A stretch of DNA of 64,000 nt, taken from positions 412,733 to 476,732 of the forward strand of contig KL197736.1 of the NCBI GenBank assembly GCA_000697665.1, written 5' to 3'. Shown one piece after another: positions 43,417-55,700 of this stretch; position 1 is the first letter of the stretch, and every line of letters starts with the position of its first letter. The notes below the pieces were generated by a model that had not been told where the DNA came from, did not search any database, and saw only the letters and a program-made list of their open reading frames with translations. The position numbers and the translations under genes are program-made. Origin of the DNA: Jaapia argillacea MUCL 33604. Its lineage: Eukaryota; Basidiomycota; Agaricomycetes; Jaapiales; Jaapiaceae.

Positions 43417-43421
43417 GGAGG

Positions 43422-46400
43422 TCCCATTTCCATACTCCATTTCATAGGGTTGAGAGATGGGGAGGTGAGGGATACTTTGCACCATCTTGGCTCTCCGAAG
43501 CAGGAATACACCTACATTTAGGCCACGGCGGCAAACCTTGCCCAAGCATGAACAATACGGACTTCAGCGATCAGGAAAATGAGGATGAGGACAGCGATTT
43601 TGAAGATATGCCGTTCCTAGGGACCTTTGGGGGTACTCGACGTATGGTTGTCATGGACTCCAACGGCATGCATTCTTTACCAGTTGTCTTTTGTGGTTGC
43701 CACAATGCATTGTGATGCGACCTCCAGCTCCTGGATATGGGGTTGTTCCCTTCAACGGTCAGGGATCCTCGTACTGCGTTCACATTTCAGGTGCTGGATG
43801 ATTTTTCAATGGACAACTTGGTTTGCAAGGTGTCGGTAATGAGCTTTCATATGAAGTCAAAAAGGAAAACAAACATGGCCTTCCCTTCCGAAGTACCCGT
43901 GAGTCCTCTGTTCATCTTTCGAAAAAATCATTCTAATCAGAGGACAGGATCGTTACCTTGCCCTCCTCCGCGTCACCTGACAATGCCGGAATCTCTGCTA
44001 TCAGAAATGGGGAGGCGTGCCCTATGACCATGGGCAACTGCAGCCTGGAGGGCTTGCGTTATTTTGTCCTGCATGTCCACAACCTGGAATTAACATCCCA
44101 AATGAGTGGCTGGAAGACCGAAGAGAGTAAGTTTCTCCAGCCCATCTCCCCATGAACCTCTGCTCACTGTGACCAGCTGGCTCTACATGCGATCCTTTGT
44201 CATGGATGGTTGCTTTGGACCCGAGCATCTCAAATGGCAAATCCCTGGGATGACGTCCACCTCGACGAAGGAGCTCAGTATATGGTGAAGCAAGGACCCT
44301 ACAAGGAACACCTCAGGATTGCCATCAATCATAAACCAGTAGGTGAAGCTAACATATAACCCCACACGTTGCCTGACATTTTGAAGAAATCAACTTGTCA
44401 CAACCACAAAGCCATGAATCAAGCAAATGCCGACTGTCATGACTTGGATGCTACAGGTATTGGGGCAATGGTATGTGCAAGGCACGGCTGCTTTGCTCCC
44501 CATTGTGCAGTTGATTTTCAGAAGGGAGAGAGGTGAGTCTTTCGATTGTCAGTCGGTCACCTATTCTGATCATCCCCTAGACAAATGAACATAGATTATT
44601 CCTTGACTCAGGCTGTTCTCTTAACTGTCGGAATACTCCGACTCATCATGGTGCTGTATGATGTGATGTGCCAGTATCACATCAACCTGTGAAAGTGAAT
44701 TCAAGAGAGCATCATTTGTCCGATGCTTGGCCCTCAGGAATCACAATGCAGAAGGGCATTGGGCTGTTCCATGTTCATGGACATCAGAACAGCTGCACCC
44801 CAAGGTTCTCACCAGATTATATTGTAGGAGCTGGCATGATTGAAGGGGAAATTGTGGAGACAACATGGCGACCGCTTGACGAGATTGTAGGATTGCACGC
44901 GGACGATGACAACGTCTCATCGTGAGGAGACACTGAACGACCACATGGGCTTCTGGAATTCCATGAAATTTGCCAATATGAGTGAGTACAAACTTTTAAC
45001 TAGGACTCAAATCCTAATCTTCCCCAGCCTCATCCATCTGCAGGAAGTTGAAGGCAACTTGTGAAGGGGTGGGGTCAAGCACCGAGGCATTCAAAGATTT
45101 GGATGCGAGGATAGATGATGAGATCAGAAGGGATTGGCTGGAGCAGGAGCAAGATGCATACCGAAGAAGATTAGATGACCCTTCAGTGATGGATATTTTC
45201 GATGTCTCATCAGCGAAAGGTGAGGTGGTTACACCCTCCCAAGATTACAGTGACAAACCCAATCATAGCTCCTGGAAGAAAGGAAGTGCAGCTTGAACTG
45301 ATGACCACTGAGCAACCGATGGGTCTGGTGAGTGGGACCGTCGCATGGCTCATCGAGGGGTTCAAACTACAGAAGTCACAGTACGTTAACATATTGACTC
45401 CCAGAATATTGGCTGACATTGTAACAGGCTGGACCTTGCATCCTCCATCCGTCAGCTGGGCAAGAAACCCTCCCTCAAGGACAGGTTGACTCTAGTGGAG
45501 AAGTGACAGAGGCTGGAGCACGACATCCACGAATTTTGCCTGGGGGCTCCAACTTATCTTGGGCAGTCCATGGACTCTATGCGTTCCGACAGAGTGGCGA
45601 CAATCAACACAGATATTGATGAGTTCGATATCATGGAGGATGATGACCCAACAGAGTTCTTGGGGCGATACATTGATCCAGAGGAGTCATCTCCTGTGGA
45701 ACGAGCCACACTTCCATTGCCATCCAGTATGGGGCTGGACGAGTGTAAGAGGAGGAAGATTGCCAACCTTGTGGAGCTGGATTGCAGCTTTGAATGGGCC
45801 AGGCAAATGACACACTCCATGAGATTCGAATTGCCTTGGGCCACAAATCATTTTTATTCCAGACAAAGGTACGGCCAGGTAGATCTCAGAAGAAGAAGAC
45901 CCGTGCTTGGCGAGAAGTAACCACTGTGGAGGACACTGTAAAACGACACGCAAGGGTGTATGTTGCATGTCGACAGGCAATGGTTCTCCTTGGAGCCAAT
46001 CGCGACGTGATGGATCGTTTCCAGGTTCTGACCAAGGAACAGATGAAGGCAGAGACGTTCGTGATTGATCCAGGAATGCATGGCCAGCGTTACACGAGGC
46101 TTGCATGGTTCTGGTCTCTGGACGTAAATAAAGTGGACGATCCATACATGACAGAATGTAAGTCAATCCACAACATATTGAATCCAGGACTTGCTCACCA
46201 TCGATCAGTCACAAGGGTCCATTGGCTGAGAGCAAAGTGTAAACGGGATAGGTGGCAGGAAGAAGCAACCATCCTTTACCACGAGATCAACTGGACGATC
46301 CAGTGGTTCAAAAACCAATCCAGGATCTGGCTGAGGCGAATGAACAACAGTGTAGGTTCTGATGACCATGGAAAACGATGCTATGCCACTAAGCAAGCTG

Positions 46401-46486
46401 CAATGTGGCAAAAAATGGCAGAAAACGGTGAGACTGCATTCCAGGCGGTTTGCACCAACCTTCCAGTAATTAGGGGATGGAAATAA
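43422..46486 (+). pseudogene. KDZ transposase 1 (CxC2), 3' part
   Basis: Resumes in frame after the gypsy element: HFHTPFHRVERW, IHLHLGHGGKPCP, then LLDMGLFPSTVRDPRTAFTF. The probable catalytic acids are Asp in RSFVMDGCFGPEHLK (about 44200), Asp in QMNIDYSLTQ (about 44590) and Glu in VGAGMIEGEIVETTW (about 44840), with CARHGCFAPHCAVDFQKGER between. A helical C-terminus follows, and the last exon (about 45794-46486) has VYVACRQAMVLLGANRDVMD, TRLAWFWSLDV and VHWLRAKCKRDRWQEEATI. TGA codons at 43713, 43978, 44690 and 44696 fall mostly at Arg positions of the family, and a frameshift occurs near 44700. Without the gypsy element the gene would span about 3.5 kb. The damage does not show whether it predates the insertion. 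Confidence 0.88.
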
Positions 46487-46654
46487 TGTCTTGAATGTTG
46501 TATTTATGATTTTTCTCATCCTGCTATTTCTCCAACTGAGCCTCATTTGTATGAGGTCATGGAATATCTGACCCATGATCTGTTGATCGGTTCTAAGCTG
46601 TTTCGAACGGTCCTGAGCTGCAAAGTGACTTCTTAAGATGAAGTTTGTTCCAAA

Positions 46655-47720
46655 GCGGCATCTCCACCTCTACTTCAGAAGCTCCACCTCAGAGGCTCCG
46701 CCGCAGAAACTCCGCCTCAAAAGTTCCACGATAGAAGTCCTACCTCAGAGAGAAGTTTCTGAGGCAGACTGGAGTTCAGGCAGGTTCCAAGTCCAGTGAA
46801 CTCTGCATTGGAACGTTACCCATGGGAACTCCGCTTCAGAAACTCCACTCTGAAGATGGAGTTTCCGACGTTGACCCTCCGACACAGCATACTCAAGGCA
46901 CGGTGTCTGGTGCAGTGTTTCCATTTGCAGTGAACCTCGCTTTCGAATTTCCCCTTGGAAACTCCACCTTGGAATCTCTGCCTCAATCGTTCCACAATGG
47001 AAGTTCTGCCTCAGAGCAGAGTTTCCGTTGTGGACCCTCCGATGCAGCATGCTCTAAACTCAGTGTCCAGTGCAGTGTCTAATCACATGCAAATCTGCCC
47101 TGCAATGTCCCCCTGTACACTCCGCCTTGGGAGCTCCACTTCGGAAACTCCGCTTCAGAGCAGAGTTTCCGAGGTGGAACCTACGTCCGATGCACAGTGT
47201 CTAGTGCAGTGGTTCCAATTGAATTAACCTAGGAAACTCCTCCTCAAACCTTCCACAATAGAAGTTCCGCCTTAGAGCGGAGTTTCCGTTGCGGACCCTC
47301 CGAAGTAGCACGCTCGAGACAGTTTCCTGTGCAGTGTCTAATCGCAGTGAACTCTGCCCTGCAACGTCCCCCTGGAAACTCTGCTTTGGGACCTCTGATT
47401 CAGAGCGGAGTTTTCGAGGTGGAACCTCCGACGCAGCACGTTCGGTGCACTGTATCTGATGCAGTGTTTCCAATTGAATTAAACTTCATCTTCAAGTTTC
47501 TCTGTGGAAACTCCGCCTCGGAACCTCTGCCCCAGAAACTCTGCCTTGGAAACTCTGCCTCGGAAACTCTGCCTTGGACAGGCTGCATTGGAACAGCTGC
47601 CTTGAACTTCCGTGGCAAAAGTCTCTCCTCAGAATGGAGTTTTCGAGGAGAGCCTCTGATTCAGCCTGCTCGAGGCAATGTCTGGGCAGTGTTTCCATTA
47701 GCAGTGTTTCCAGAGAGGAC
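46655..47720. repeat. Satellite-like array built on a 14-bp GAAACTCCGCCTCG unit
   Basis: Runs of 14-bp units such as GGAAACTCTGCCTC / GGAAACTCTGCCTT are exact in length: at least seven in a row at 47506-47605, five at about 46674-46745, and sets of two to four near 46826, 46958, 47118 and 47235. Each set is followed by a spaced inverted motif (AGAGCGGAGTTTCCG) and a GT/GC-rich tail (GACCCTCCGA.GCAGCA, CAGTGTTTCC). The array is the opposite orientation of the one at 22790-23830. Period 14 is not a multiple of three, so the open frames across it are not genes. Confidence 0.88.
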
Positions 47721-47989
47721 TCATTTATATGATTGAATTCACCGGTGTTGTCCCCAGTGTCAATGCGAGTTTACAGGTCCAAGCACACATCATTTGTAGC
47801 AAGACAGTTTATTGTTCCAGATTGCAAGCCAGGCCTGGTGATCGACGGAGCTGTTGAGACGGAACTTCTGTGGCGGCACTTCCGAGGTGGAGTTCCCGGA
47901 GTACTGTAGATGACTTTATGCCTGTGTGAATTCAACCTCTGAAGATCCATTATCTTCCCCTATCGGCAAATTTTGGCACAACAACAGCA

Positions 47990-50035
47990 AGACAGATGGT
48001 TATTCCGTTTGCCGAGCCAGTCCCAATATGGATAGGAGCAATCTCGGGCTCGGGATTCCTGCGAGAACTTTGCAACTTCCGCATCTCTCCACCAACATCT
48101 GTGCCACATCACACCTCGGTTTCTCATCCAATTCTGTCCAAATGCAGAGGCCTATTCCTGCCTTCAAGGCTGATCTTCTATCTGCGCAAGTTAGCTACGC
48201 TGTTCAAAGGCTGGAGTACCGTCTCTATACTGCCCTCAAAGCCCTCAGAAGAAGGAGCGATCGCAAGATACTTCGCTCACAATTCGCCTGGGCACGAGCC
48301 TTTGATATGGAGCTGGTTTGTCATCTCTTTTCCTCAATACAATTCCTCCCCCAATGACCCCATGCCATCGTCGACTAGGCTCCCGCCTATTGGTTGTTGG
48401 GCATGTCCTGCATTTCTGGACACCCACATCGTTCTGCTCTGATTCAAGCTCTTTGGACCGAACTGCAGCAAGCCAGTCATCGTTTCAACGAGATTGACCT
48501 GTCAGGGTATCATCCAACTCCTGTGGAGGATGACCCCCTGCCCAAATGGTGGCTCGCTGCAGATCCTCATCAGGGTGTTGCTCAATTCCGTGAAATGTTT
48601 CTCCCGGTTGATCTCGATGAACAGAAGGTGAGCTGTCTCTCCCACTCTGGACAGGACTGATCCTCTTTCATAGAAGCCACCCATCAGCGAGGAGGCTGAG
48701 CTCTGCGACTTCCAGAACCTTGTCAACCTGTATCGCCACTTAATTCTGAAGGTATGTTGCTTTGTCACACCCAATCTGTTACCGACGGCAAGTTACAGGA
48801 ACTTCAACACGATGCTGCAGAGTATGACACCGATTCAGATCAGGATAACCCCGATTCAGATCTGGAAGACATGGTGGATCAGCTTGCTTCTGACGTACCT
48901 ATGGAGGAGTCCAATCCTGGCAATCATGAAATTCCTTTGGCCCCTCATCCTCCATCCCCATTGAGAGCTGATGGAGACGTTGAAGTTCTGGCAAGTCCGT
49001 CTCAAGCCTCATCAAATGCACCCTGCTCACGTCGTTACAGTCCAATGGACGAAGTAGTAAATCTTCATCCTCGTCGAGTTCAGATGAAGTAGAGGTTTTT
49101 GTATGTAAATCCCAAAGTCCGTGGAATTGAGTTCACTCATCTTTCAGCAGTCAATTCATGGGGCGGGATCTCCTTCTCCATCGAAGGTGGGCAGGGCAGC
49201 AGAGTCTTCAGTGAGTCGACAACACCTGTTATCAATGATCTCTCACTCATCCCCTAACAGTCTGATGATGGGACTGATCGATCTCCGTCCCCATCTTCGC
49301 CAGGTGGAACTGGAGAAAAGCGAGTGAGTTGACCTGACCTTGTGAAAATATATTCAACTCAGCCCTCCATAAGCCCAATGATGCAACAAATCTGTATCCA
49401 GTTAGTATCCCTTCGCCTTCTGGCTCTCACATCCGCTCAATTCCTACCATTAGGCGGACAGAGTCCTCGATGATGCATGGGATGCGGCGCTTGGTGTTCT
49501 CCAGGTACCATCTTCCCATCTTCCATTACATACCCTGACACAACCACAGTTTATCCGACATCCCATGGTGGAGATTGCCCAACACATCACTGCTGCTCAC
49601 CTTCGTCAACTCCCCCCTGTGATTTATCACCAGCTCTGCATATTCCAAAAGCACTTGGATCACAGTGTTATGATTGGGAATTTGCAAGGTTACAACATCC
49701 ACTCCACAGGACTTGAGGACTTCAATCAAACTTTCGAATGTTTTGTCACCCAGACCACCAAGAATATTGAGCCGACTATGACAGATGTCATCACCTCCAC
49801 ACCTCGTGAGGGAGACTCTGTGGCCCTTGCAAAAGCGAGGGAAGCCTTGTGCGATGAGGAGATTGGGTATGATCGTGATGTGACTGAGTATTGGTCCATT
49901 GCAATGAAGATTGCTCAAAGCCTATGGATTGCAAAGTGTTTGGAGTATGCGATTTTTGGGAGTAAATATTTATCACTTGCTGAGGGCGGTCGCGATTTTT
50001 TCCCTTTCAATGGATCAATTTTGGATGTGTTCTGA
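47990..50035 (+). pseudogene. Hypothetical Agaricomycete protein with acidic linker, one frameshift
   Basis: The 5' block (47996 to about 48425) reads LFLPSRLIFYLRKLATLFKG and STRLPPIGCWACPAFLDTH, then needs a one-base shift to continue as ALIQALWTELQQASHRFNEI, GYHPTPVEDDPLPKWW and FLPVDLDEQK (about 48626). Intron GTGAGCT..TCATAG, then PPISEEAELCDFQNLVNLYR. Later exons are very acidic (YDTDSDQDNPDSDLEDMVDQ) and Ser/Pro-rich. The last block (about 49500-50035) reads FIRHPMVEIAQHITAAHLRQ, GLEDFNQTFECFVTQTTKNI and FGSKYLSLAEGGRDFFPFNG, ILDVF, TGA. The P-P-I-G-C-W-A-C-P and YHPTP...WW...LDEQKP motifs belong to an expanded Agaricomycete family without known function. Confidence 0.6.
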
Positions 50036-50274
50036 TGCGTCGGCAGCATAAAATTCACTAGTTTTGAAACGGACTTTTGGTTACATGAGGCCCCCCAACC
50101 CGATTTCCTCGATTTCCACTATGCAATGAATACTTATGTTATGTACTCCCTTGCCTGTCATATGTCCCCATTCGATATCCATGCTTCTATCCCCCGCTGA
50201 CACTATGCAAGACCGGCATCCTTCCATCATACTGAAGGAATCCAACAATGATTGAACATCCATCTGGACTGGTG

Positions 50275-51507
50275 TCAGTTGTGTGAATCGTCCGCATAAG
50301 CAGCACATGCCTTTAAGCTGCCCAAATCAACCCTCCAATGAGAGACACCAGGAAGGAGCCGAGTGAGATGACGTAAGACGGAATAAGATCCAATGGTGAT
50401 TTGGAGTCTCTCTAGCCCTGTTCCAATGGATGTGAAGTGCTCATTGAACCCCGGCAATTCATGGATGGTTCCGACGAGTTCTAACCTTGCCATGGGTGCA
50501 AGTGATGTGAGTTGTGCCAGAGACATGGGGGATCTGATGTCACGGACTGTGGCTGGGATGATGATTGTTGTGAGATCTTGTGGAGAGTTGTCATACTGAA
50601 TGGCAAGGTACTCAAGGCCATGGAGCTTCTCAAGTACGTTTGAGCATGTCCGAGAGGTGAGGTTGGGGATGGAGAGAACCTTCAGTGCTGACATAGTGAT
50701 ATTTTCTTCATCCTGGAAAATGGTGAAGGCATTGAACAATCCAGATATTACTGGTGATGGCTTTTGCCAACTGGGATTGCTATGAATATGGAGCTCCTCA
50801 ATGGGTGACCAGTCCACTGCTTTGGCAAAGACTGCGGTGCATTCATAGGTGTTTCTGGAATTTCGGTATCTAGCTGCAAAGTAGAGCCGCCAGAGTAGTG
50901 TAGTCCCTCGTGACTGGATCTACTTCAAATCCAAACAGTCCCATGTCGCTGAAGTCCAGGTCTCGACGACCTCGTATGGTTGGAATATCGATGGGATACT
51001 TTGCAAGGTCTTGAGAAAAGCTACGGAATGAGTATGGAATGGGAGAGTGGGACAGAACACAAACCATTCTCGAACTTTCAGAGCTTGTAGGCAGGCCAGG
51101 TCTGATGCTAGCTCCAGGAGTTGCCAGATAAAATCAGGGTGTGCATTGCAAATGTCCAACTCAACAAGGCAGGTGCTCATCTGGATCAAATGCAATGCAT
51201 ACCCGCCAGGATGACAAGGCATTCTGTAGTTATGCAGGTGGATGACTTGCATGCTTCTTGGATGCAGGATGCCAATGTAGTGAGCCCCAAGCCGGTCCAA
51301 ATCAACAATGATTTCATGCATGAGGGCCTGCATCACTGCATGAAATATCTCCATGTGTGCCCTACCAATCGCCATTGCCTTCTGATGCACAATTAGGCCA
51401 GGGCATGGACAGGATGCAAAGGACTCATTGATTGTCTGGATGATGAATGAGGCAATCACTGCCCAGATATCATGATTTCCAGGTAGATCTGGGCGACTTC
51501 TGAGCAA
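50275..51507 (-). pseudogene. F-box/LRR-like protein with one TAG
   Basis: A single frame of 411 codons read leftward, interrupted only by TAG at 50920-50922 (WDCLDLK-x-IQSRGTTLLWRL). The N-terminus (LRSRPDLPGNHDIWAVIASF) resembles the LPxxxWxxIxxF opening of fungal F-box proteins. Leu-rich repeats follow with loose spacing (MSTCLVELDICNAHPDFIWQ, SPIEELHIHSNPSW, LKVLSIPNLTSRTCSNVLEK, LHGLEYLAIQYDN, ARLELVGTIHELPG, LERLQITIGSYSV). F-box/LRR proteins act as substrate receptors of SCF ubiquitin ligases. A true F-box is only weakly visible, so the name is tentative. A small upstream exon with ATG at about 51546 (MSG, GTGAGTAGC) may exist. TAG is explained by CAG-to-TAG. Confidence 0.5.
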
Positions 51508-51519
51508 TGAGCTGAAAGA

Positions 51520-52150
51520 TGTCTTTAGATGCTACTCACCGGACATGATGGAAGTTGGGACCAAGGCTAGGTGGTCACTCCTGGGTCAGACTTCTAGTTT
51601 GGGCAACAAACTTCCTGTTTGGGAAATGAACTTCTATTGAAGATTTTGTAGATGGTCTGACCACTTTTCACAATAATCTCTTCTCTAGAAATGACCTTAA
51701 TTTCCCTTTGATCTGCTTCATGGTCGTCTGTTCTGCAAGATACCAATTTTCAATGACTGAGTTTTCACCATGTAGTATTTCCCAACTCATTGTATTTGGC
51801 CCTTTTACATGTACTTGGGGAACCCGAAGATCCCATGGAAGATCTTTGCAGTGTTCAGGTCCTTTGGACTAGTCAGATAATATCCAAAGATTGCTACACA
51901 ATCTTTGTAGAACTATCATCTGGAGATTTCAATCGAATTGAGCTTAAGTTGGAGAATAGATGTCCTGTAAAGTTTGAACCTAGGCATTGAAGACTGGAGT
52001 ATTGAACAGTGACTTAGATGGCAGAATTTTCCTAAAAAGAGTGGTGATCCAATGGATCTTTAAGTTAAGATGACAAACACTTGTGGAAACCTAACCCATC
52101 AATTCACCATGTTTATGTAGGGTTGTGTACAGAATATGAGGAGAGTACAT
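51520..52150. other. No supported gene
   Basis: AT-rich, short frames only. 'aaacttcctgtttggg' and 'gaaatgaacttct' words suggest local duplication, but nothing firm. Confidence 0.4.
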
Positions 52151-52154
52151 TAAT

Positions 52155-52490
52155 CAATGCATGTAGGCCCATCCATGTAATTTGATGGATTTCACTAGCA
52201 GCCCATCCATTTGACTGGGTACATTATTGCCATGTAGGCCCACACATACTATTTGAACACCCAGCAGCCCATCCATTTAACTTAGGTACATTATCACTAT
52301 GTGGGCCCATACATACCATTTGAGCAGCCAGTGGCCCATCAATAAAGCAAGAGTTAATCAAATCTGGGCCCATACATGGGGAACACATACCTACAGCAGT
52401 GGGCCCACATGTATCTAGCATTTACAATAGGCTCGTGGGCCCACATGGGCAAGGCCATAAGGTATGGTACATTGTCAAGTGGGCTGGACT
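52155..52490. repeat. Second GGGCCC palindrome array, ~33-bp spacing
   Basis: Nine motifs (GTAGGCCCAT, CAGCCCATCCAT, GTGGGCCCAT, GTGGGCCCACAT) at about 52165, 52198, 52235, 52264, 52300, 52332, 52365, 52400 and 52433, i.e. steps of 33, 37, 29, 36, 32, 33, 35, 33 bp. A 66-bp higher-order unit (AGCAGCCCATCCATTT, GGGTACATTAT) repeats in the left half. It lies about 300 bp upstream of KDZ transposase 2. Same motif and same period as 21060-22345. Confidence 0.88.
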
Positions 52491-52794
52491 GTTTAGTATG
52501 GGTTTAAGCATCTAAATGGTGTGGTGCATTCACATACACGTCTTCCTCAATGCATTTGCCATGCCATAGAGGTCCCAATGTCCCAAAGTCGAGTCACTTG
52601 GGTTCTTGGGCATGGTAATGGAAGAGGGAGGAATAAAATACTCGGAACTTACTCACCTGGCATAGGAATTGGGATGGATGGGTTTGTGGGCATTCAAACC
52701 CTTCCCAACTCTGTGTTTTATTACAGGTGGAACATCTCATGTGAGATATGACTGTTCACAAATCCATCACATTTGTTTCGTTTGAATTACAACA

Positions 52795-55700
52795 ATGACT
52801 ACATGCAGTGGCAAACGAAAGGCAGATGCACCAGAAAACCGCTCCTCCATCTCTGTTCAGGACTTTCACTTTACTCTGGCCGACCTTGACAATGACTCTT
52901 GTACCTGGACTGAAGATGCTACGACTGTAGATGCCTGAGCTCGCCATGTTGTTCATCGTGAAGACTTTGTCTCTGTGCCACGGGACCAATTGTCCACTCA
53001 AGGAGGACAATCTGTCAACAGGGAGGGTGCTGATGTGTCCGAGGACCATCCTTGGGTTGCTGATGCTATGGCTGGCCTCTGTCTGGATGGTTTGTCCGAA
53101 CCTCCTGTTGAAGTTTTGGGGAAGGCCAGAGCTAAGCAGTATTTCTCTTTGGTGCATCATTTTGCACATTATTTTATAGCCTTTTTTATTGATTGAATAC
53201 CCAGGATGAGCCTTTGCAAGCCTGGATCCCTTACTGGGATGAATATCTGCTTGAGTTGCTATGTCACGATGGTCACAGGGGCCATGTTGGCGGTGTATGT
53301 CCTTTGTGCCTGGCTGAGAGCCCTGGGGTGGCCACGATCCGGTGCAAAGACTGTTTTGGGGGGGTATTATATTGTGAGAGTTGTGTTGTTCATGCTCATT
53401 CCGTCCACTCTCTTCATTGCATTGAGGTATGTGACTTAATCCATGGGCTATTGTCTTTGTATTGATGGAAGATTAGCACTGGAATGGACAATTCTTTAAA
53501 CAAACCATGCTCAAAGCTCTCAGCCTCTCGATTCAGCTCGGACATAGCCCCCATGCTGACCCCTGCCCCAACCCTCATCCAGCGCCACGGGAGTTTCTTG
53601 TTCTCCACACCAACGGCTTCCACCTGGTTTCAGTCAAGTATTGTCAATGTGACCAAGCAGCTCAAGTGGGTAGCTTTTGGGCCCAGTTGCTCTGATATGG
53701 CTGGTTTCCTGCCCCCACGACCTCCGAGCCACAGACCTGTTGCAGCTTCCGCCTTTTAGATTTGGTTCACCTCTTCTGCCTGCAGGGAAAGGGGTCCATG
53801 TTTGATATCTACATGTTGCTGGAGAAGCTCACAGACAATACTGGGATTCAGCCTTGCAAGGTTGGTTTCTTTCTTTCCGTTCTCCTTGTTTTTAGTTACT
53901 CATCAATGCCATATAGGATTGCTATAAGGCCTTCATGCGTGTTGTATGACAGTGGCGCCATCTCAAGATGTTGAAGCGAGGAGGGTGTGGGCACAATCCG
54001 CTTGGTGTGAGGGGGACAAAGAACGCTGAGCTTTCAATTGTCTGCCCAGCCTGCCCCCATCCTGGCATCAACCTACCTGATGCCTGGAATGAAGCGCCAC
54101 GGGAGATGCGGTATGTTCTTTTACCCTCTGGTTGCTGTTAGTTGCTCATGCACAGGTGCTAGGTTTTTGTACTTTGTGTTCTTCTCAATCGATGCATGTT
54201 TCTGTCTCAAGTGGTGCTTAGTATCGAATGATAAGAAGGACCCTGGTTTAGGAACCGGGTGGTCATATTTTGTTGATGACCACCCCTACAAGGACCATTT
54301 GCTCAAGTACACTGATCAGAAGGAGGTATGTATTGACTTCTCTACCGTTGACCAAGTTGCTAACTGGGTTACAAAGATGAGTACGTGCACCGGTCTGGCC
54401 ACCCTCAATCACACCAATACCAAGTTCTCGAAAGGGTACGCTGTAATGGGCGTTGGAGCCGTGTCTTGCGTGCGACATGAATTCATTTTGGGTGATGGCA
54501 TTGGTGATATACAAGTGGGAGAGAGGTTCGTTCATTGATCTAGTGTTGTTTTCCCTGACTAACCTCCTCTGTAGGTATTGCAACATGGACTACATCTTTG
54601 CATCTGGCGTTTCCCATTACAGCCAGGAACTCAAGAAGGTTGCTTCATACGATATCATATGCCAGTGGCATATTTATCTCCTTGAGCGCATCAGGCAGCT
54701 GCCCCCACATCTTCAAATCAGCCTCCCCCCCAACCGAACTTCATATGTCATACCGGAGTTCCATCTTCACAGCCACCGTGAATATTGTTAACTGAAATAC
54801 TCCCTCAACTATCTTGTTGGTGCCGGTAGGACAGATGCCGAGACCCCTGAGTGGGCATGGTGGGCTATCCAGCCCATCTCGAGTAGCACCAAGGAGATGG
54901 GGCCTGGTGCTTGGCATGACACCATGGTTGATTACTGGGGCTACTGGAACTGGCAGAAGTTCTTAGTGAATGCCCATAAGGAGCACCAGGTCCAGCAAGA
55001 TGTGTTTCAAACATTCTCCAAAGGGCTGGAACCGAGTAGTGTCTCAACATGGCAGGGTATGGCTGAGATGTGGGAGCAGGACCAAACCAAGCCAAATCTG
55101 TATGAGTTGCATAAGTCAGGTATGTATCTAATTAACCAATTCTTGATGTATACCACAGGCTGACTGAGTTCATAGGGCTGAGTGAAGCAGACATCTGTCT
55201 TGAGCTTCTTCAGGAGGAGGCGGCGTCATTGCGTGCCAGCACAGCTGTTGTGCACAAAATGAGCGCGACAGCATTTCTAATGGCTGGTCTCGATCTGGAG
55301 GAACAGCAGTATGTACCTCAACACTTTTTTTACCTGCTGGATCTGATAGAATTGTAGGCAAAGGGTTCTAGCGGATACGAGATCAACCGCCAGGTTGACA
55401 AGCAACCAAGCGGCCGACCTTCTTGAGAAGAGAACCACTCTCTGAAAAAGGATTGCTTGCTTTTGAGAGCTTCAAGCTGTTTATCTCCCTGGCACACTCC
55501 AAGCCCTTGCAACCCTCGCAGGTCTTGATCACGATGCAGCTGAGAAAGCTCCCCTGCTCCTTCCCTCTGATTTGGCCCCAAGCCAATGCAATTTTGCTGG
55601 GGGTCAGAGCTTAGCCGCTATGGAGCTCAAGCTTTGTGATACCCAATGCCATGATGCTCTCACGAAGATTTGAAACCATCTCCACATGAAGTCACGACTC

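Noticed and set aside
46745-47736. Several 70-135-codon frames on both strands
   Set aside because: They arise from the 14-bp array (GNSASE- and ETLP-type repeats). The period is not a multiple of three and both strands are open equally.
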